A stretch of 64,000 nucleotides of DNA from Desulfovibrio subterraneus (GTDB taxonomy: Bacteria; Desulfobacterota; Desulfovibrionia; Desulfovibrionales; Desulfovibrionaceae): the NCBI RefSeq assembly GCF_013340285.1, contig NZ_BLVO01000013.1:1259689-1323688 (forward strand). The letters are read 5' to 3'. The notes below the pieces were generated by a model. It made no database searches and was not told where the DNA came from. It worked only from the letters and a program-made list of their open reading frames with translations. How positions within the stretch are numbered: position 1 is the stretch's first letter; each line of letters starts with the position of its first letter. The translations under genes were made by a program, and so were the position numbers. Positions 8,975-15,851 of this stretch are shown here, one piece after another.

Positions 8975-9868
8975 ATGACCAATATACCTCTCGCCATAAT
9001 AGGTTCCGGCCCGGCAGGGCTCTCGGCCGGTATCTATACCGCCCGTGCAGGCATTGACACACTGATCATCGGCAGCGATCCCAAAATTGCCGGTGATTAC
9101 GACATAGACAACTATTTCGGCTTTGGCGAAACCATCTCCGGCCGCGAACTGATGCAGCGCGGCAGAATGCAGGCGGAACGCTTCGGTGCCAGCATCGTAG
9201 ATGAGCGGGTGCTCGGCCTGCACCACGCCGATTACGGCGGTTTTCACATCAAGACGAACAAAGGCAGCTACCATGCCTGCGGACTGGTGCTCGCAACGGG
9301 TGTCACCCGTGTTCGTCCCGGTATCGACAATCTGGCCTTTTATGACGGCAAAGGCGTTTCCTACTGCGTAAGTTGCGATGGTTTCTTCTATCGCGGCCGC
9401 TCGGTCATAGTGCTGGGTGAAGGAATTTACGCGGCAAATCAGGCGCTTGAGCTGCTCAGCTACACTCCCCATGTTTCCGTCTGCACGCAGGGTGCTCCCC
9501 TCTCCATGACGGATGAATTCAAAGAGCGCCTCAAGGCTGCGGGCATCCCCATCATCGAAGGCAGGGTGCGCACACTGCAGGGAGAGAACGGTCTTTCCTC
9601 CGTCCTCTTTGACGACGGCACAAGCAAGGATGTGGATGGCCTGTTCATCGCCATGGGAGAAGCATCCTCTCTGGATTTCGCCTACACCCTTGGCGTGGAA
9701 CGAAACGGAGTATTTCTCGTGGCAGACAATGAACAGAAAACGAACATTGAGGGAGTATTCGCAGCCGGAGACTGCACCGGTGGTTTTCTCCAGATAAGTG
9801 TCGCCGTAGGCGAAGGTGCCAAGGCTGCAAAATCCGCCATTGCTCATGTCAAAAAGCTGTGCAAATAA
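8975..9868 (+). CDS. Thioredoxin-reductase-like FAD/NAD(P) oxidoreductase
   Basis: About 297 residues. FAD-binding GSGPAGLSAG is near residue 10, and the active-site disulfide is YCVSCDGFFY near residue 130, as in TrxB (CATCDG). A second nucleotide-binding loop VIVLGEGIYAANQ and the closing FAD motif GVFAAGDCTGG are also present. The NAD(P) loop reads GEG rather than the usual GGG/GGN, and the start of the AA motif differs from classical TrxB, so this may be a divergent thioredoxin reductase serving a special partner. No thioredoxin gene is adjacent. The ATG at 8975 follows AAGGCAGG. Confidence 0.82.
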   Translation: MTNIPLAIIGSGPAGLSAGIYTARAGIDTLIIGSDPKIAGDYDIDNYFGFGETISGRELMQRGRMQAERFGASIVDERVLGLHHADYGGFHIKTNKGSYHACGLVLATGVTRVRPGIDNLAFYDGKGVSYCVSCDGFFYRGRSVIVLGEGIYAANQALELLSYTPHVSVCTQGAPLSMTDEFKERLKAAGIPIIEGRVRTLQGENGLSSVLFDDGTSKDVDGLFIAMGEASSLDFAYTLGVERNGVFLVADNEQKTNIEGVFAAGDCTGGFLQISVAVGEGAKAAKSAIAHVKKLCK

Positions 9869-9954
9869 TTGAAACTAACTGCCGATCCTGCAAAGTGACG
9901 TCTTGACAGACAGAGTCCTTGACGGTATAGGAATCGGCTCATTACCAATGAAGT

Positions 9955-10030
9955 GGGCCTATAGCTCAGTTGGTAGAGCCTCCGGCTCATAACCGGCAGG
10001 TCGCAGGTTCAAATCCTGCTGGGCCCACCA
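9955..10030 (+). tRNA. tRNA-Met (CAT anticodon), prophage integration target
   Basis: A cloverleaf can be folded: acceptor GGGCCTA / TGGGCCC, D-arm GCTC/GAGC, anticodon loop CTCATAA (CAT), T-arm GCAGG-TTCAAAT-CCTGC, encoded CCA end. G1-C72 pairing makes it an elongator type. The first anticodon-stem position (27-43) is a U-C mismatch. A CAT anticodon could also be tRNA-Ile2 (lysidine-modified). The phage attachment core covers the anticodon loop to the CCA end, so insertion restores an intact gene. Confidence 0.9.
9985..10030 (+). repeat. Left attachment site (attL core, 46 bp)
   Basis: These 46 bp, from the anticodon loop to the CCA of the tRNA, recur without a mismatch at 52615-52660. Sequences diverge at once on both sides. 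Exact duplication of a tRNA 3' end around a block with an integrase is the standard footprint of site-specific integration. Confidence 0.95.
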
Positions 10031-10040
10031 AGAAAATCAA

Positions 10041-10075
10041 GGGTTTACGGACACAACCGTAAGCCCTTTTTCTTG
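10041..10075 (+). terminator. Terminator downstream of tRNA-Met, within the prophage
   Basis: GGGTTTACGG / CCGTAAGCCC pair (one G-T) around a 6-nt loop and run into TTTTTCTT. It starts 10 bp into the prophage, so the phage supplies the terminator of the host tRNA transcript after integration. Confidence 0.75.
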
Positions 10076-10078
10076 TTT

Positions 10079-10241
10079 TGCTACCCAATTGCTACCCAAG
10101 TGTACAATGCTTTGCGCAATCACCCCAACAAAACACCCTGCCCTGGTCACGTTGCCATTCTGTGCAACAACTCTGCTACCCCTTGCTACCCGCCAACAGC
10201 CCATTACAGAACGGCTTTCTCCCGTTCTTGGCCTGCTACCT
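10079..10241. promoter_or_regulatory. Candidate integrase arm sites, left arm (TGCTACCC)
   Basis: TGCTACCC occurs at 10079-10086, 10090-10097, 10174-10181 and 10184-10191, and TGCTACCT at 10234-10241. The same octamer appears twice next to the integrase start at 52478-52497. In the circular phage these sites would flank the attachment core on both sides, as arm-type integrase sites do. Confidence 0.5.
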
Positions 10242-10618
10242 TAAACAGGCTTTTCTCAACATTCCGCTCACGCCGCGCTTTTGAAAAACACAGAGCAACC
10301 CGCGTCCCTTCTGTGTTCGCGCCCTGTTTATGAAGTGTGTGCGGGCGCAGGTTCTTTGCAATATTTTGCAATATATTGCACAGAGTGCAATTCGGCTTCC
10401 ACGCCGGGAACCCACGCCCTGCCTATTCTCAGGGGGCATTTGCATGCACTTGAAACTTGCACAAAAACGCATCAAAAAGCGCGAAGGCGGGGGGCTGCAG
10501 AGCTCGATTTTTTCCGGCGCCGGGGATTTTTTGCATAGCCACCACCTTTTCACTGGCATACGCATTTACCTGTTGCTATTAGGAAAAAGCCTAACCGATA
10601 GCCATGGAGAAATAGGTC
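10242..10618. other. Non-coding left arm of prophage with phased TTGCA repeats
   Basis: No convincing gene. TTGCA motifs recur with a 10-bp period at 10356-10380 followed by GTGCAA at 10385-10390, so they lie on one helical face. A TAGG-AAAAAG-CCTA dyad lies near 10580. The ribosome site of the HNH gene (GGAGA) is at the right end. Confidence 0.35.
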
Positions 10619-11371
10619 ATGGACATTACCTACCCCATTCAGTCCCACTCATGGGAACTGCTCTCCCCCACGGTTTGCATCAAGACCATGGACAAGTCAG
10701 CCTTTCTGTATGGTGGCAGCGGCATACCCAAGGAAATATGCTTCTTCTTTGAAATGACCAGCGATCAGCCAAGGCGCGAAATCAGCCTGATACACGCAGG
10801 CACCACTTTTACTGGCTCGTTGGAGCCGGATGCCCTTGATACCCGCGTTCGTATATTCTGGAGAGGTGGCCTTGATATCATCATCAAAGACTACTTCCCC
10901 AGCGAGCTGACCCGCTTTCAGGAAGACTCCCCTGTTGAGCATCCGCCGTTACTACGCTTCACCAAAGGCGCAGAGCCTGATGTGTTTACCATAGAACTCA
11001 TCTCGCAGGAGCTGGCCAACAACACCCCACCCGTCATTCCGGAAGATCTTGAAGTGGCCATTGCGCGTAAGGAAGGGGAAACCAGCACCATAGTCACCAC
11101 AGTACGCAAGCGCAGTCAGGCCAACAGGCTGGCAGCCATCAAATACCACGGGCTGGAGTGTGTGGTTTGCGGATTTAACTTTGAGAAGTTCTATGGTCCG
11201 CTAGGGCAGGGATTCATTGAGATTCATCATGTGAATCCGCTGCATGAAAAGGATGGGGAGAGGGAGGTGGATCCGGTGAAGGATTTAGTACCGGTTTGCT
11301 CGAATTGTCATCGGATGCTACATCGGACTCACTTAACACATATAACAATACCAAATATTTTAAAAAAATAA
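10619..11371 (+). CDS. HNH endonuclease (restriction-like), prophage cargo
   Basis: A 250-residue protein. The last 100 residues form an HNH nuclease: zinc ligands CVVCGF and CSNCHRMLH, catalytic IEIHHVNPL between them. The N-terminal 150 residues are an unassigned beta-rich domain, the place where McrA-like type IV restriction enzymes carry a reader domain. Base composition falls sharply toward AT in the last 30 codons, joining the AT-rich gene 9 bp downstream. A host-protection role against foreign or modified DNA is inferred from this architecture; homing or packaging roles are less likely given the position at the prophage edge. Confidence 0.75.
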   Translation: MDITYPIQSHSWELLSPTVCIKTMDKSAFLYGGSGIPKEICFFFEMTSDQPRREISLIHAGTTFTGSLEPDALDTRVRIFWRGGLDIIIKDYFPSELTRFQEDSPVEHPPLLRFTKGAEPDVFTIELISQELANNTPPVIPEDLEVAIARKEGETSTIVTTVRKRSQANRLAAIKYHGLECVVCGFNFEKFYGPLGQGFIEIHHVNPLHEKDGEREVDPVKDLVPVCSNCHRMLHRTHLTHITIPNILKK

Positions 11372-11380
11372 AAATCAACA

Positions 11381-11941
11381 ATGCTAAAACTAATTCTTAG
11401 CCAAGCAACTGTGCCATTAATAATCATTGCAACAATTATGCAATTCATATCACTTACAGAAAGCAAAATACTAGAAAAATATAATAACAAGATATCAAAA
11501 ATTGAATCCATTGACAAATTATCTAATGACACAAATATGCAATATGAAACAAAAAAATCTTTTGAAAACATATTTATCAATAGTGGCAACACGAATAAAG
11601 ATGCATCTGAAGCTTTCATCATAAGCAAATCAGAAAGCATAGCTAGAATGAAATACTTAAACTACATAATTGAAACTGAACTAGGTAAAAACCCAAATAA
11701 AGATGATTATACTAAGGTAATTAATGATTTAAAATCATTAGACCCTGAATCGTTCATTAACACATCACAATCAATATTCCTACTACTAAAGAAAAACCAT
11801 AACGAGCTAATTGCCAAAAAAGAAAAATTATCGGAAAAATCAAGAACACTAGACCTTGACATCTACAAATTAAATACATACAGCTTACTCATCAGTCTAC
11901 TATCAGCCATCTGTGCCGGAATACCCAAAAAAAACACCTAA
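11381..11941 (+). CDS. AT-rich membrane-anchored protein of unknown function
   Basis: A 186-residue protein not recognised. One hydrophobic segment lies at residues 4-24 and another at about 163-182, with a charged, Lys/Asn/Ser-rich, largely helical middle. Base composition is far more AT-rich than the phage genes, which points to separate acquisition. It begins 9 bp after the HNH gene and is closed by its own terminator, so the two are probably co-transcribed. A toxin/effector partner of the nuclease or a superinfection-exclusion membrane protein are both possible. Confidence 0.6.
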   Translation: MLKLILSQATVPLIIIATIMQFISLTESKILEKYNNKISKIESIDKLSNDTNMQYETKKSFENIFINSGNTNKDASEAFIISKSESIARMKYLNYIIETELGKNPNKDDYTKVINDLKSLDPESFINTSQSIFLLLKKNHNELIAKKEKLSEKSRTLDLDIYKLNTYSLLISLLSAICAGIPKKNT

Positions 11942-11948
11942 ATACAAA

Positions 11949-11985
11949 GCCCCGCACTCCTTACAGAGCGCGGGGCCTTCTTTAT
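11949..11985 (+). terminator. Terminator closing the HNH/membrane-protein unit
   Basis: GCCCCGC / GCGGGGC stem with a 14-nt loop, then CTTCTTT. The same 40-bp block, with a few changes in the loop, recurs at 12701-12740. Confidence 0.75.
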
Positions 11986-11999
11986 CTAGTCACAAGCAC

Positions 12000-12596
12000 T
12001 TAAAACGAGCGTATTGTAAACGAAGCGTGCGCCCGTTTAATGAAGTCATCCAGATATGTTCCACCAAAATCAAAACTGGCGTTCCACACCTTTCGGCGAA
12101 GCTCAGGGGGCAGTTCCTCCCAGTAGGAAATTCTATAGTTCCTCCACCCTTCCGCCATTTCCTTACGCTCAACGTACTGATAATAGATATATTCGTCGCC
12201 CCCCCCACGGATCAACCAGATACTATATTCCCGATTCTCGTCTATTATCTTAGACACAGGATAATAAGACTCCAACGAGGACAAATTGTAGTATTTATTC
12301 GTGGGCATAACAGTTGCCCGCTGCTCACTTACACCGAAGTAATCCATCACCCCCAAGAAAGCGGTTTCACTCTCAAATCTCCACTTAAAACCACCGTCCT
12401 CGTCAGGATTAGGTTTGAACTCCTTTGCAACCTCCAACAGGACCTCGCGAGTACCATTTGTCATTCTGACAATGGAATTGCCTTCACGAACCACTGCGTC
12501 GCGCATGATAAGAGCCTGCGGATTACCCATGTTACGCAGCCCACACCCCGTGCACACACTAAGCAGAAAAACAACAAGCAGTAACTTCTTAATCAT
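12000..12596 (-). CDS. Prophage lipoprotein, paralogue 1
   Basis: About 198 residues; the start at 12596 follows GGGAGAGATGAG. The N-terminus is a lipoprotein signal (MIKKLLLVVFLLSV, lipobox VCTGC, Cys18) with Gly at +2, so outer-membrane sorting is expected. The rest is unrecognised. The C-terminus (DDFIKRAHASFTIR) matches that of the next gene (EDFKKRARASFTMR), and both share an aromatic-rich block (YQYVERKEMAEGWRNYR here). Lipoproteins carried by prophages often alter surface receptors or exclude other phages; that role is inference. Confidence 0.7.
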   Translation of the reverse strand: MIKKLLLVVFLLSVCTGCGLRNMGNPQALIMRDAVVREGNSIVRMTNGTREVLLEVAKEFKPNPDEDGGFKWRFESETAFLGVMDYFGVSEQRATVMPTNKYYNLSSLESYYPVSKIIDENREYSIWLIRGGGDEYIYYQYVERKEMAEGWRNYRISYWEELPPELRRKVWNASFDFGGTYLDDFIKRAHASFTIRSF

Positions 12597-12695
12597 CTCA
12601 TCTCTCCCATAAAAGTTGCCCCCATAATCCCAAAACCACAAAGCCAGCAGCAGCACTAGCGCACCTTGCAGGATTTTACAACAGGCCTTCCTATA
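12544..12695. repeat. Direct repeat, copy 1 (signal peptide, RBS and upstream DNA)
   Basis: 152 bp nearly identical to 13307-13454; the two differ by a 1-bp and a 3-bp insertion. It covers the lipoprotein signal sequence, ribosome site and about 100 bp upstream, while the mature coding parts have diverged. Confidence 0.9.
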
Positions 12696-12704
12696 GTAAA
12701 CAAA

Positions 12705-12738
12705 GCCCCGCACTCATCCCAGAGCGCGGGGCCTTCTT
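12705..12738 (-). terminator. Terminator between the two lipoprotein genes
   Basis: GCCCCGC / GCGGGGC stem; on the - strand the stem is followed by TTTGTTTA, 22 bp after the paralogue 2 stop. The + strand tail (CTTCTTC) also fits termination. Confidence 0.65.
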
Positions 12739-12759
12739 CACGTTACTCCCAAAAAGTCT

Positions 12760-13359
12760 CTATGGTAGACGCATGGTAAAAGAAGCCCGCGCCCGCTTTT
12801 TAAAATCCTCCAAAAAAGTCCCCCATTGGGTGTCTTTATTCCAAGGGACAGTTCGCCACTTCTCTGGAAGTGGCTCAATATAGTTAACCCACACTCTCGT
12901 CCAACCTTCAGGCCTTTGCCAGAAGTAAGCATATTGATACTTAATCACACCGCTGTTGTAATGACCGCCAAATCTAACAAGATAAATTCTATATTCAATA
13001 TTCTTACCATCAACCACTTCTTCAGGAATCCAATCGTCATTATCACGACACTTATCAATCTCTGAACCGCAAAGAATTGAACTTGGCCGAACAGCTTTAT
13101 CATGCGTTTCTACCCACAGCTGGATTGTATCACGCCCAATGTATTCATCCTCTTTCGTGAGCCATAGCGTTGCGCTATTTCTCCTATATTGCAGCCTCAA
13201 ATCTTCTGAAACGTCAACCACGGGTATCTTGCTGCTCCCATCAAACCGCACAATAGAGTGAGATCTATTCAGCACTCCGATATACGGAGGCCCAAACCTA
13301 ACCGAGCACCCCGTGCACACACTAAGCAGAAAAACAACAAGCAGTAACTTCTTAATCAT
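12760..13359 (-). CDS. Prophage lipoprotein, paralogue 2
   Basis: About 199 residues. Signal peptide and lipobox are identical to paralogue 1 (Cys18), with Ser at +2. The mature region has diverged but keeps the same closing motif and an aromatic block (KYQYAYFWQRPEGWTRVW). Each gene has its own copy of the upstream DNA and its own terminator, so the pair look like repeated single-gene cassettes rather than one operon. Confidence 0.7.
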   Translation of the reverse strand: MIKKLLLVVFLLSVCTGCSVRFGPPYIGVLNRSHSIVRFDGSSKIPVVDVSEDLRLQYRRNSATLWLTKEDEYIGRDTIQLWVETHDKAVRPSSILCGSEIDKCRDNDDWIPEEVVDGKNIEYRIYLVRFGGHYNSGVIKYQYAYFWQRPEGWTRVWVNYIEPLPEKWRTVPWNKDTQWGTFLEDFKKRARASFTMRLP

Positions 13360-13454
13360 CTCATCTCTCCCATAAAAGTTGCCCCATAATCCCAAAACCA
13401 CAAAGCCAGCAGCACTAGCGCACCTTGCAGGATTTTACAACAGGCCTTCCTATA
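13307..13454. repeat. Direct repeat, copy 2 (signal peptide, RBS and upstream DNA)
   Basis: 148 bp matching 12544-12695. Conservation of the upstream 100 bp, which holds no gene, suggests it includes the promoter. Confidence 0.9.
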
Positions 13455-13458
13455 ACAA

Positions 13459-13487
13459 AAGCCCCGCCATTACAGCGGGGCTTCTTC
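13459..13487 (-). terminator. Terminator downstream of the gene at 13546-13800
   Basis: AAGCCCCGC / GCGGGGCTT with a 7-nt loop. On the - strand it is followed by TTGTTATAG after the A/T-flanked stem; the + strand side reads CTTCTTC. Confidence 0.6.
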
Positions 13488-13545
13488 ATTCCGTTCTTTC
13501 CTACTTCATTTCCATTTCAAGTCCAGTCAACCACAGCCACAAGCA

Positions 13546-13800
13546 TCAATGCTCGGCTGGCCGATCTCGGCCGCAGCGGTCTGCATGGGCCTGCATAATG
13601 GCGGCATGGTCATCCACCCATGCGGCGCAGCGTTCCATGTCTTCAGAAAGCAGCCGCATCATCTCTGCCAGCGGGTCTTCTGCCGCGTCCATAAGGTCGG
13701 CCATGCGGTTCATGGCGCGGGCAACGCCGTACATTCTGTTAACGGGGTTGGGGCTTAGGCGGGTTTCCACGTCACCATTGCTGTGTTCATTGCGGGTCAT
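13546..13800 (-). CDS. Small acidic phage protein with hairpin leader
   Basis: 84 residues from ATG 13800, behind the ribosome site AGGAGGC. No family recognised. It is helical, with the segment RLLSEDMERCAAWVDD; the small gene at 38840 has RLMHERLEDCAASLDD at the same relative place, so the two are probably related. The mRNA leader forms a large hairpin whose loop is complementary to this gene's ribosome site (see next entry). Long open frame upstream to 13923 runs through that hairpin and is not used here. Confidence 0.55.
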   Translation of the reverse strand: MTRNEHSNGDVETRLSPNPVNRMYGVARAMNRMADLMDAAEDPLAEMMRLLSEDMERCAAWVDDHAAIMQAHADRCGRDRPAEH

Positions 13801-13807
13801 TCCGGGC

Positions 13808-13917
13808 CTCCTAGAGTTTCGAGTTTTTGAGAGAAAAACAAAAGAGCGACCAAGTGCTCTCAAGGCCTCTAGGAGCCTCCCGGGTCTCGCGACTACCGGA
13901 CACTTGGCCGCTCTTTT
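13808..13917 (-). promoter_or_regulatory. Long-stem leader hairpin with anti-Shine-Dalgarno loop
   Basis: Arms 13901-13917 and 13840-13856 pair over 17 bp with one G-U. The 3' arm is followed by GTTTTTCTC on the - strand, like a terminator. The 44-nt loop holds a 9-nt segment (13867-13875) perfectly complementary to 13808-13816, which includes the ribosome site of the gene below. The two structures suggest control by attenuation or translation blocking. Confidence 0.55.
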
Positions 13918-13923
13918 TACCAC

Positions 13924-14216
13924 ATGATGACGGTCATGCGGCGAAAGCAGTCAAATTAGGGTGCACCTCTCCCTAGTGTAAAAAGGAAAAGCGCATAAAA
14001 AAGCCCCGAATGCGCACGGTGGCGCTGGACTCGGGGAGAGCCCTAGAGAGTTGAGAGGTGTTCAGAATTACAGAGAGGGGGTGTGGGTGTCAAGGGGTGA
14101 CTCACAAACCAACGCGGCAACAATCAAGGCCTGCCAACATGCGCGGGCACCAAACAGCTTGCCACCATATTTGCATTTGAATATATAAATAAGAAAACCA
14201 ATCACAGGAGCTTGTC
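13924..14216. other. Intergenic region before HEPN-like gene
   Basis: No gene seen. It begins with the leader of the - strand small gene and ends with the promoter and ribosome site (CACAGGAGC) of the gene at 14217. A GCCCCGA...TCGGGGA pairing near 14000-14035 may be a weak terminator. Confidence 0.4.
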
Positions 14217-14801
14217 ATGCCTGAAGACGCAATTGTTATACCCCAAATGCGCTTAAAAATTAACCTTATCGGACAGCAAGTCTTGTCGCTTACATCCTTC
14301 GGACGTTCCTATGCTTACTACAGGGCTTTCATTTCACGCGTTGACGATGCAGAACAAATCAACAGAAATTTCATCAAACAAGCATCGACCTGCTTTGTAA
14401 AAGAATGCCTAATTCAATGGTGTATAGTTTTTGGATCGCCAAAAAATAATAACCTTCACTATAAAAACACAACTCATTATGGAGCTTTAAAAGAAATAAA
14501 CACTAAAATAAATAGTGAATTAGGATACCAACAAAGCAAAACAAACACATACATGCAATCTGTTAAAAAATTTCGAGATAGATACATCGCCCATACTGAC
14601 ATAACTCCTGAAGGGCGAGGAAGATGGCAAAGCCTTCCTTATCTTGAACCAGCCTTTACAATAGCTAACACCTACACCGAATGGCTTATTGCCGAAATAC
14701 CATGGGGCCAACCTCGCCAAGAATCTCTACGTGAACTTCGTCCAACTTTTGAGGCTGAGGCAAATCGCGCAATCGAGAAATTTCTGCCCCCTGCCCAATA
14801 A
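14217..14801 (+). CDS. HEPN/AbiU2-like protein, prophage cargo
   Basis: A 194-residue helical protein, lower in GC than the phage genes. Residues about 118-128 read KKFRDRYIAHTD, which resembles the conserved R-x(4)-H element of HEPN ribonuclease-like domains, including those of the AbiU2 type (typical form LRNKxxAHxD). If correct it would be an RNA-cutting or RNA-binding effector, as in abortive-infection and toxin-antitoxin systems. No partner gene touches it; HigBA lies 200 bp downstream. Family assignment is tentative and rests on this motif plus the all-helical profile. Confidence 0.5.
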   Translation: MPEDAIVIPQMRLKINLIGQQVLSLTSFGRSYAYYRAFISRVDDAEQINRNFIKQASTCFVKECLIQWCIVFGSPKNNNLHYKNTTHYGALKEINTKINSELGYQQSKTNTYMQSVKKFRDRYIAHTDITPEGRGRWQSLPYLEPAFTIANTYTEWLIAEIPWGQPRQESLRELRPTFEAEANRAIEKFLPPAQ

Positions 14802-14814
14802 TCATTAGCCATAC

Positions 14815-14876
14815 GCTCCCGCATGCCCATGCACCACGGCGCTTTGATCCGGCTTCGGAACAGCGCCGTTTTGGTG
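14815..14876 (-). pseudogene. Duplicated fragment of the gpV gene 3' region
   Basis: 62 bp match 15895-15956 at 61 positions. The 15895 copy is inside the intact baseplate V gene (coding for NGAVPKPDQSAVVHGHAG); the 14815 copy has no gene around it. The two copies, 1,080 bp apart in the same orientation, bracket the HigBA module. Confidence 0.8.
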
Positions 14877-15019
14877 TGCCGTGTTTTCCCCATCCCACTT
14901 GACATTTCCCCCCAAAAGACCTATCTGTTTCCCAGATAACTCTTTTCGGATAACGAAAAGAAGCTAGCAACCTTAGATAGAATGTTGTTGAACTTGGCCA
15001 CACCCTCAACGGAGGATAG

Positions 15020-15304
15020 ATGAACCTCAAATTCAAGTGCAAAAAGACGCGAAAGATGTATGAATCAGGAACTTCGAGAACATTTCACGCTATCATCAAG
15101 GTAGCCGTGCGAAAACTCGATATGCTTGAAGCAGCAGCCACACTGGACGACTTGAAAATCCCCCCAGGCAACAAACTAGAAGTACTACAAGGGGACAGAC
15201 AGGGACAACACAGCATTAGAATCAACGACCAATGGCGAATTTGCTTTGTATGGGACGAAACAAACAAAGCTATTTTTGATGTTGAAATCGTTGACTACCA
15301 CTAG
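15020..15304 (+). CDS. higB: HigB-type toxin (RelE-superfamily mRNA interferase)
   Basis: 94 residues, the usual size. The core IRINDQWRICFVW and the closing FDVEIVDYH are typical of plasmid-killer/HigB toxins, which cut mRNA at the ribosome. It precedes its antitoxin, as is normal for higBA. Unusually, a 190-bp gap filled by tandem repeats separates the two genes. The start follows GGAGGATAG. Confidence 0.88.
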   Translation: MNLKFKCKKTRKMYESGTSRTFHAIIKVAVRKLDMLEAAATLDDLKIPPGNKLEVLQGDRQGQHSIRINDQWRICFVWDETNKAIFDVEIVDYH

Positions 15305-15336
15305 CCACAACTACCATACAGCAAAACACTTGAACT

Positions 15337-15465
15337 CGAAACATACAAAATAACGAACATACAAAATAACGAACGCACGAAATATCGAACGCACGAAATA
15401 TCGAACGCACGAAATAACGAACGCACGAAATAACGAACATACGAAATAACGAAATAACGAAATAA
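15337..15465. repeat. 16-bp tandem repeat between higB and higA
   Basis: Seven copies of a 16-bp unit of the form CGAACGCACGAAATAA (the first is 17 bp; variants at three positions), then two 8-bp half-units CGAAATAA. The unit is itself two related 8-mers. Copies 3-6 differ at only one or two bases, which points to recent slippage expansion. Confidence 0.92.
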
Positions 15466-15496
15466 CGTATATTAAGATAATAAAGAATAATAAGAC

Positions 15497-15808
15497 ATGG
15501 AGCAAAGAATGCGTATCAAGACACACCCCGGTGAAGTCTTGCGTGAAGAATTCATGGTGCCTTTTAAGCTTTCTGCTAGCAGGCTGTCAGGCTATCTAGG
15601 GGTACCGCTTTCACGCATCACAGAAATCGTAAACGAAAAGAGGGGGGTGTCTGCGGACACTGCAGTTCGGCTTGCAAAATTCTTCGGCAACAGCTCTGAG
15701 TTCTGGATCAACCTCCAAGTTCAGCACGATCTATCTAAGGTAAACTCAGAGAAGCAAACAGAGATCAAGCGTATCCCGAACTGCCATGAAGTGGCTGCCT
15801 GTTTTTAG
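15497..15808 (+). CDS. higA: HigA-type antitoxin (XRE helix-turn-helix)
   Basis: 103 residues, or 99 from the ATG at 15509. MRIKTHPGEVLREEFMVP is the standard HigA/VapI opening; the helix-turn-helix SASRLSGYLGVPLSRITEIV follows. It should neutralise HigB and repress the pair. The start is close to the end of the repeat array, so the repeats could be operator DNA. A strong terminator follows, which insulates the module from the tail operon running the other way. Confidence 0.88.
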   Translation: MEQRMRIKTHPGEVLREEFMVPFKLSASRLSGYLGVPLSRITEIVNEKRGVSADTAVRLAKFFGNSSEFWINLQVQHDLSKVNSEKQTEIKRIPNCHEVAACF

Positions 15809-15814
15809 GCAATA

Positions 15815-15850
15815 AGAGGGGGAAGGCACCAGCCTTCCCCCTCTTTCTTA
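15815..15850 (+). terminator. Terminator after higA
   Basis: A 13-bp perfect stem AGAGGGGGAAGGC / GCCTTCCCCCTCT, 4-nt loop, then TTTCTT. Read on the other strand it could also end the late tail operon. Confidence 0.85.
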
Positions 15851-15851
15851 T

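Noticed and set aside
15337-15465. CRISPR array
   Set aside because: Units are contiguous 16-mers without spacers, and no cas genes are present.
15311-15526. 71-aa - strand frame rich in Phe, Val, Arg
   Set aside because: It is simply the 16-bp tandem repeat read in another frame; no ribosome site or family.
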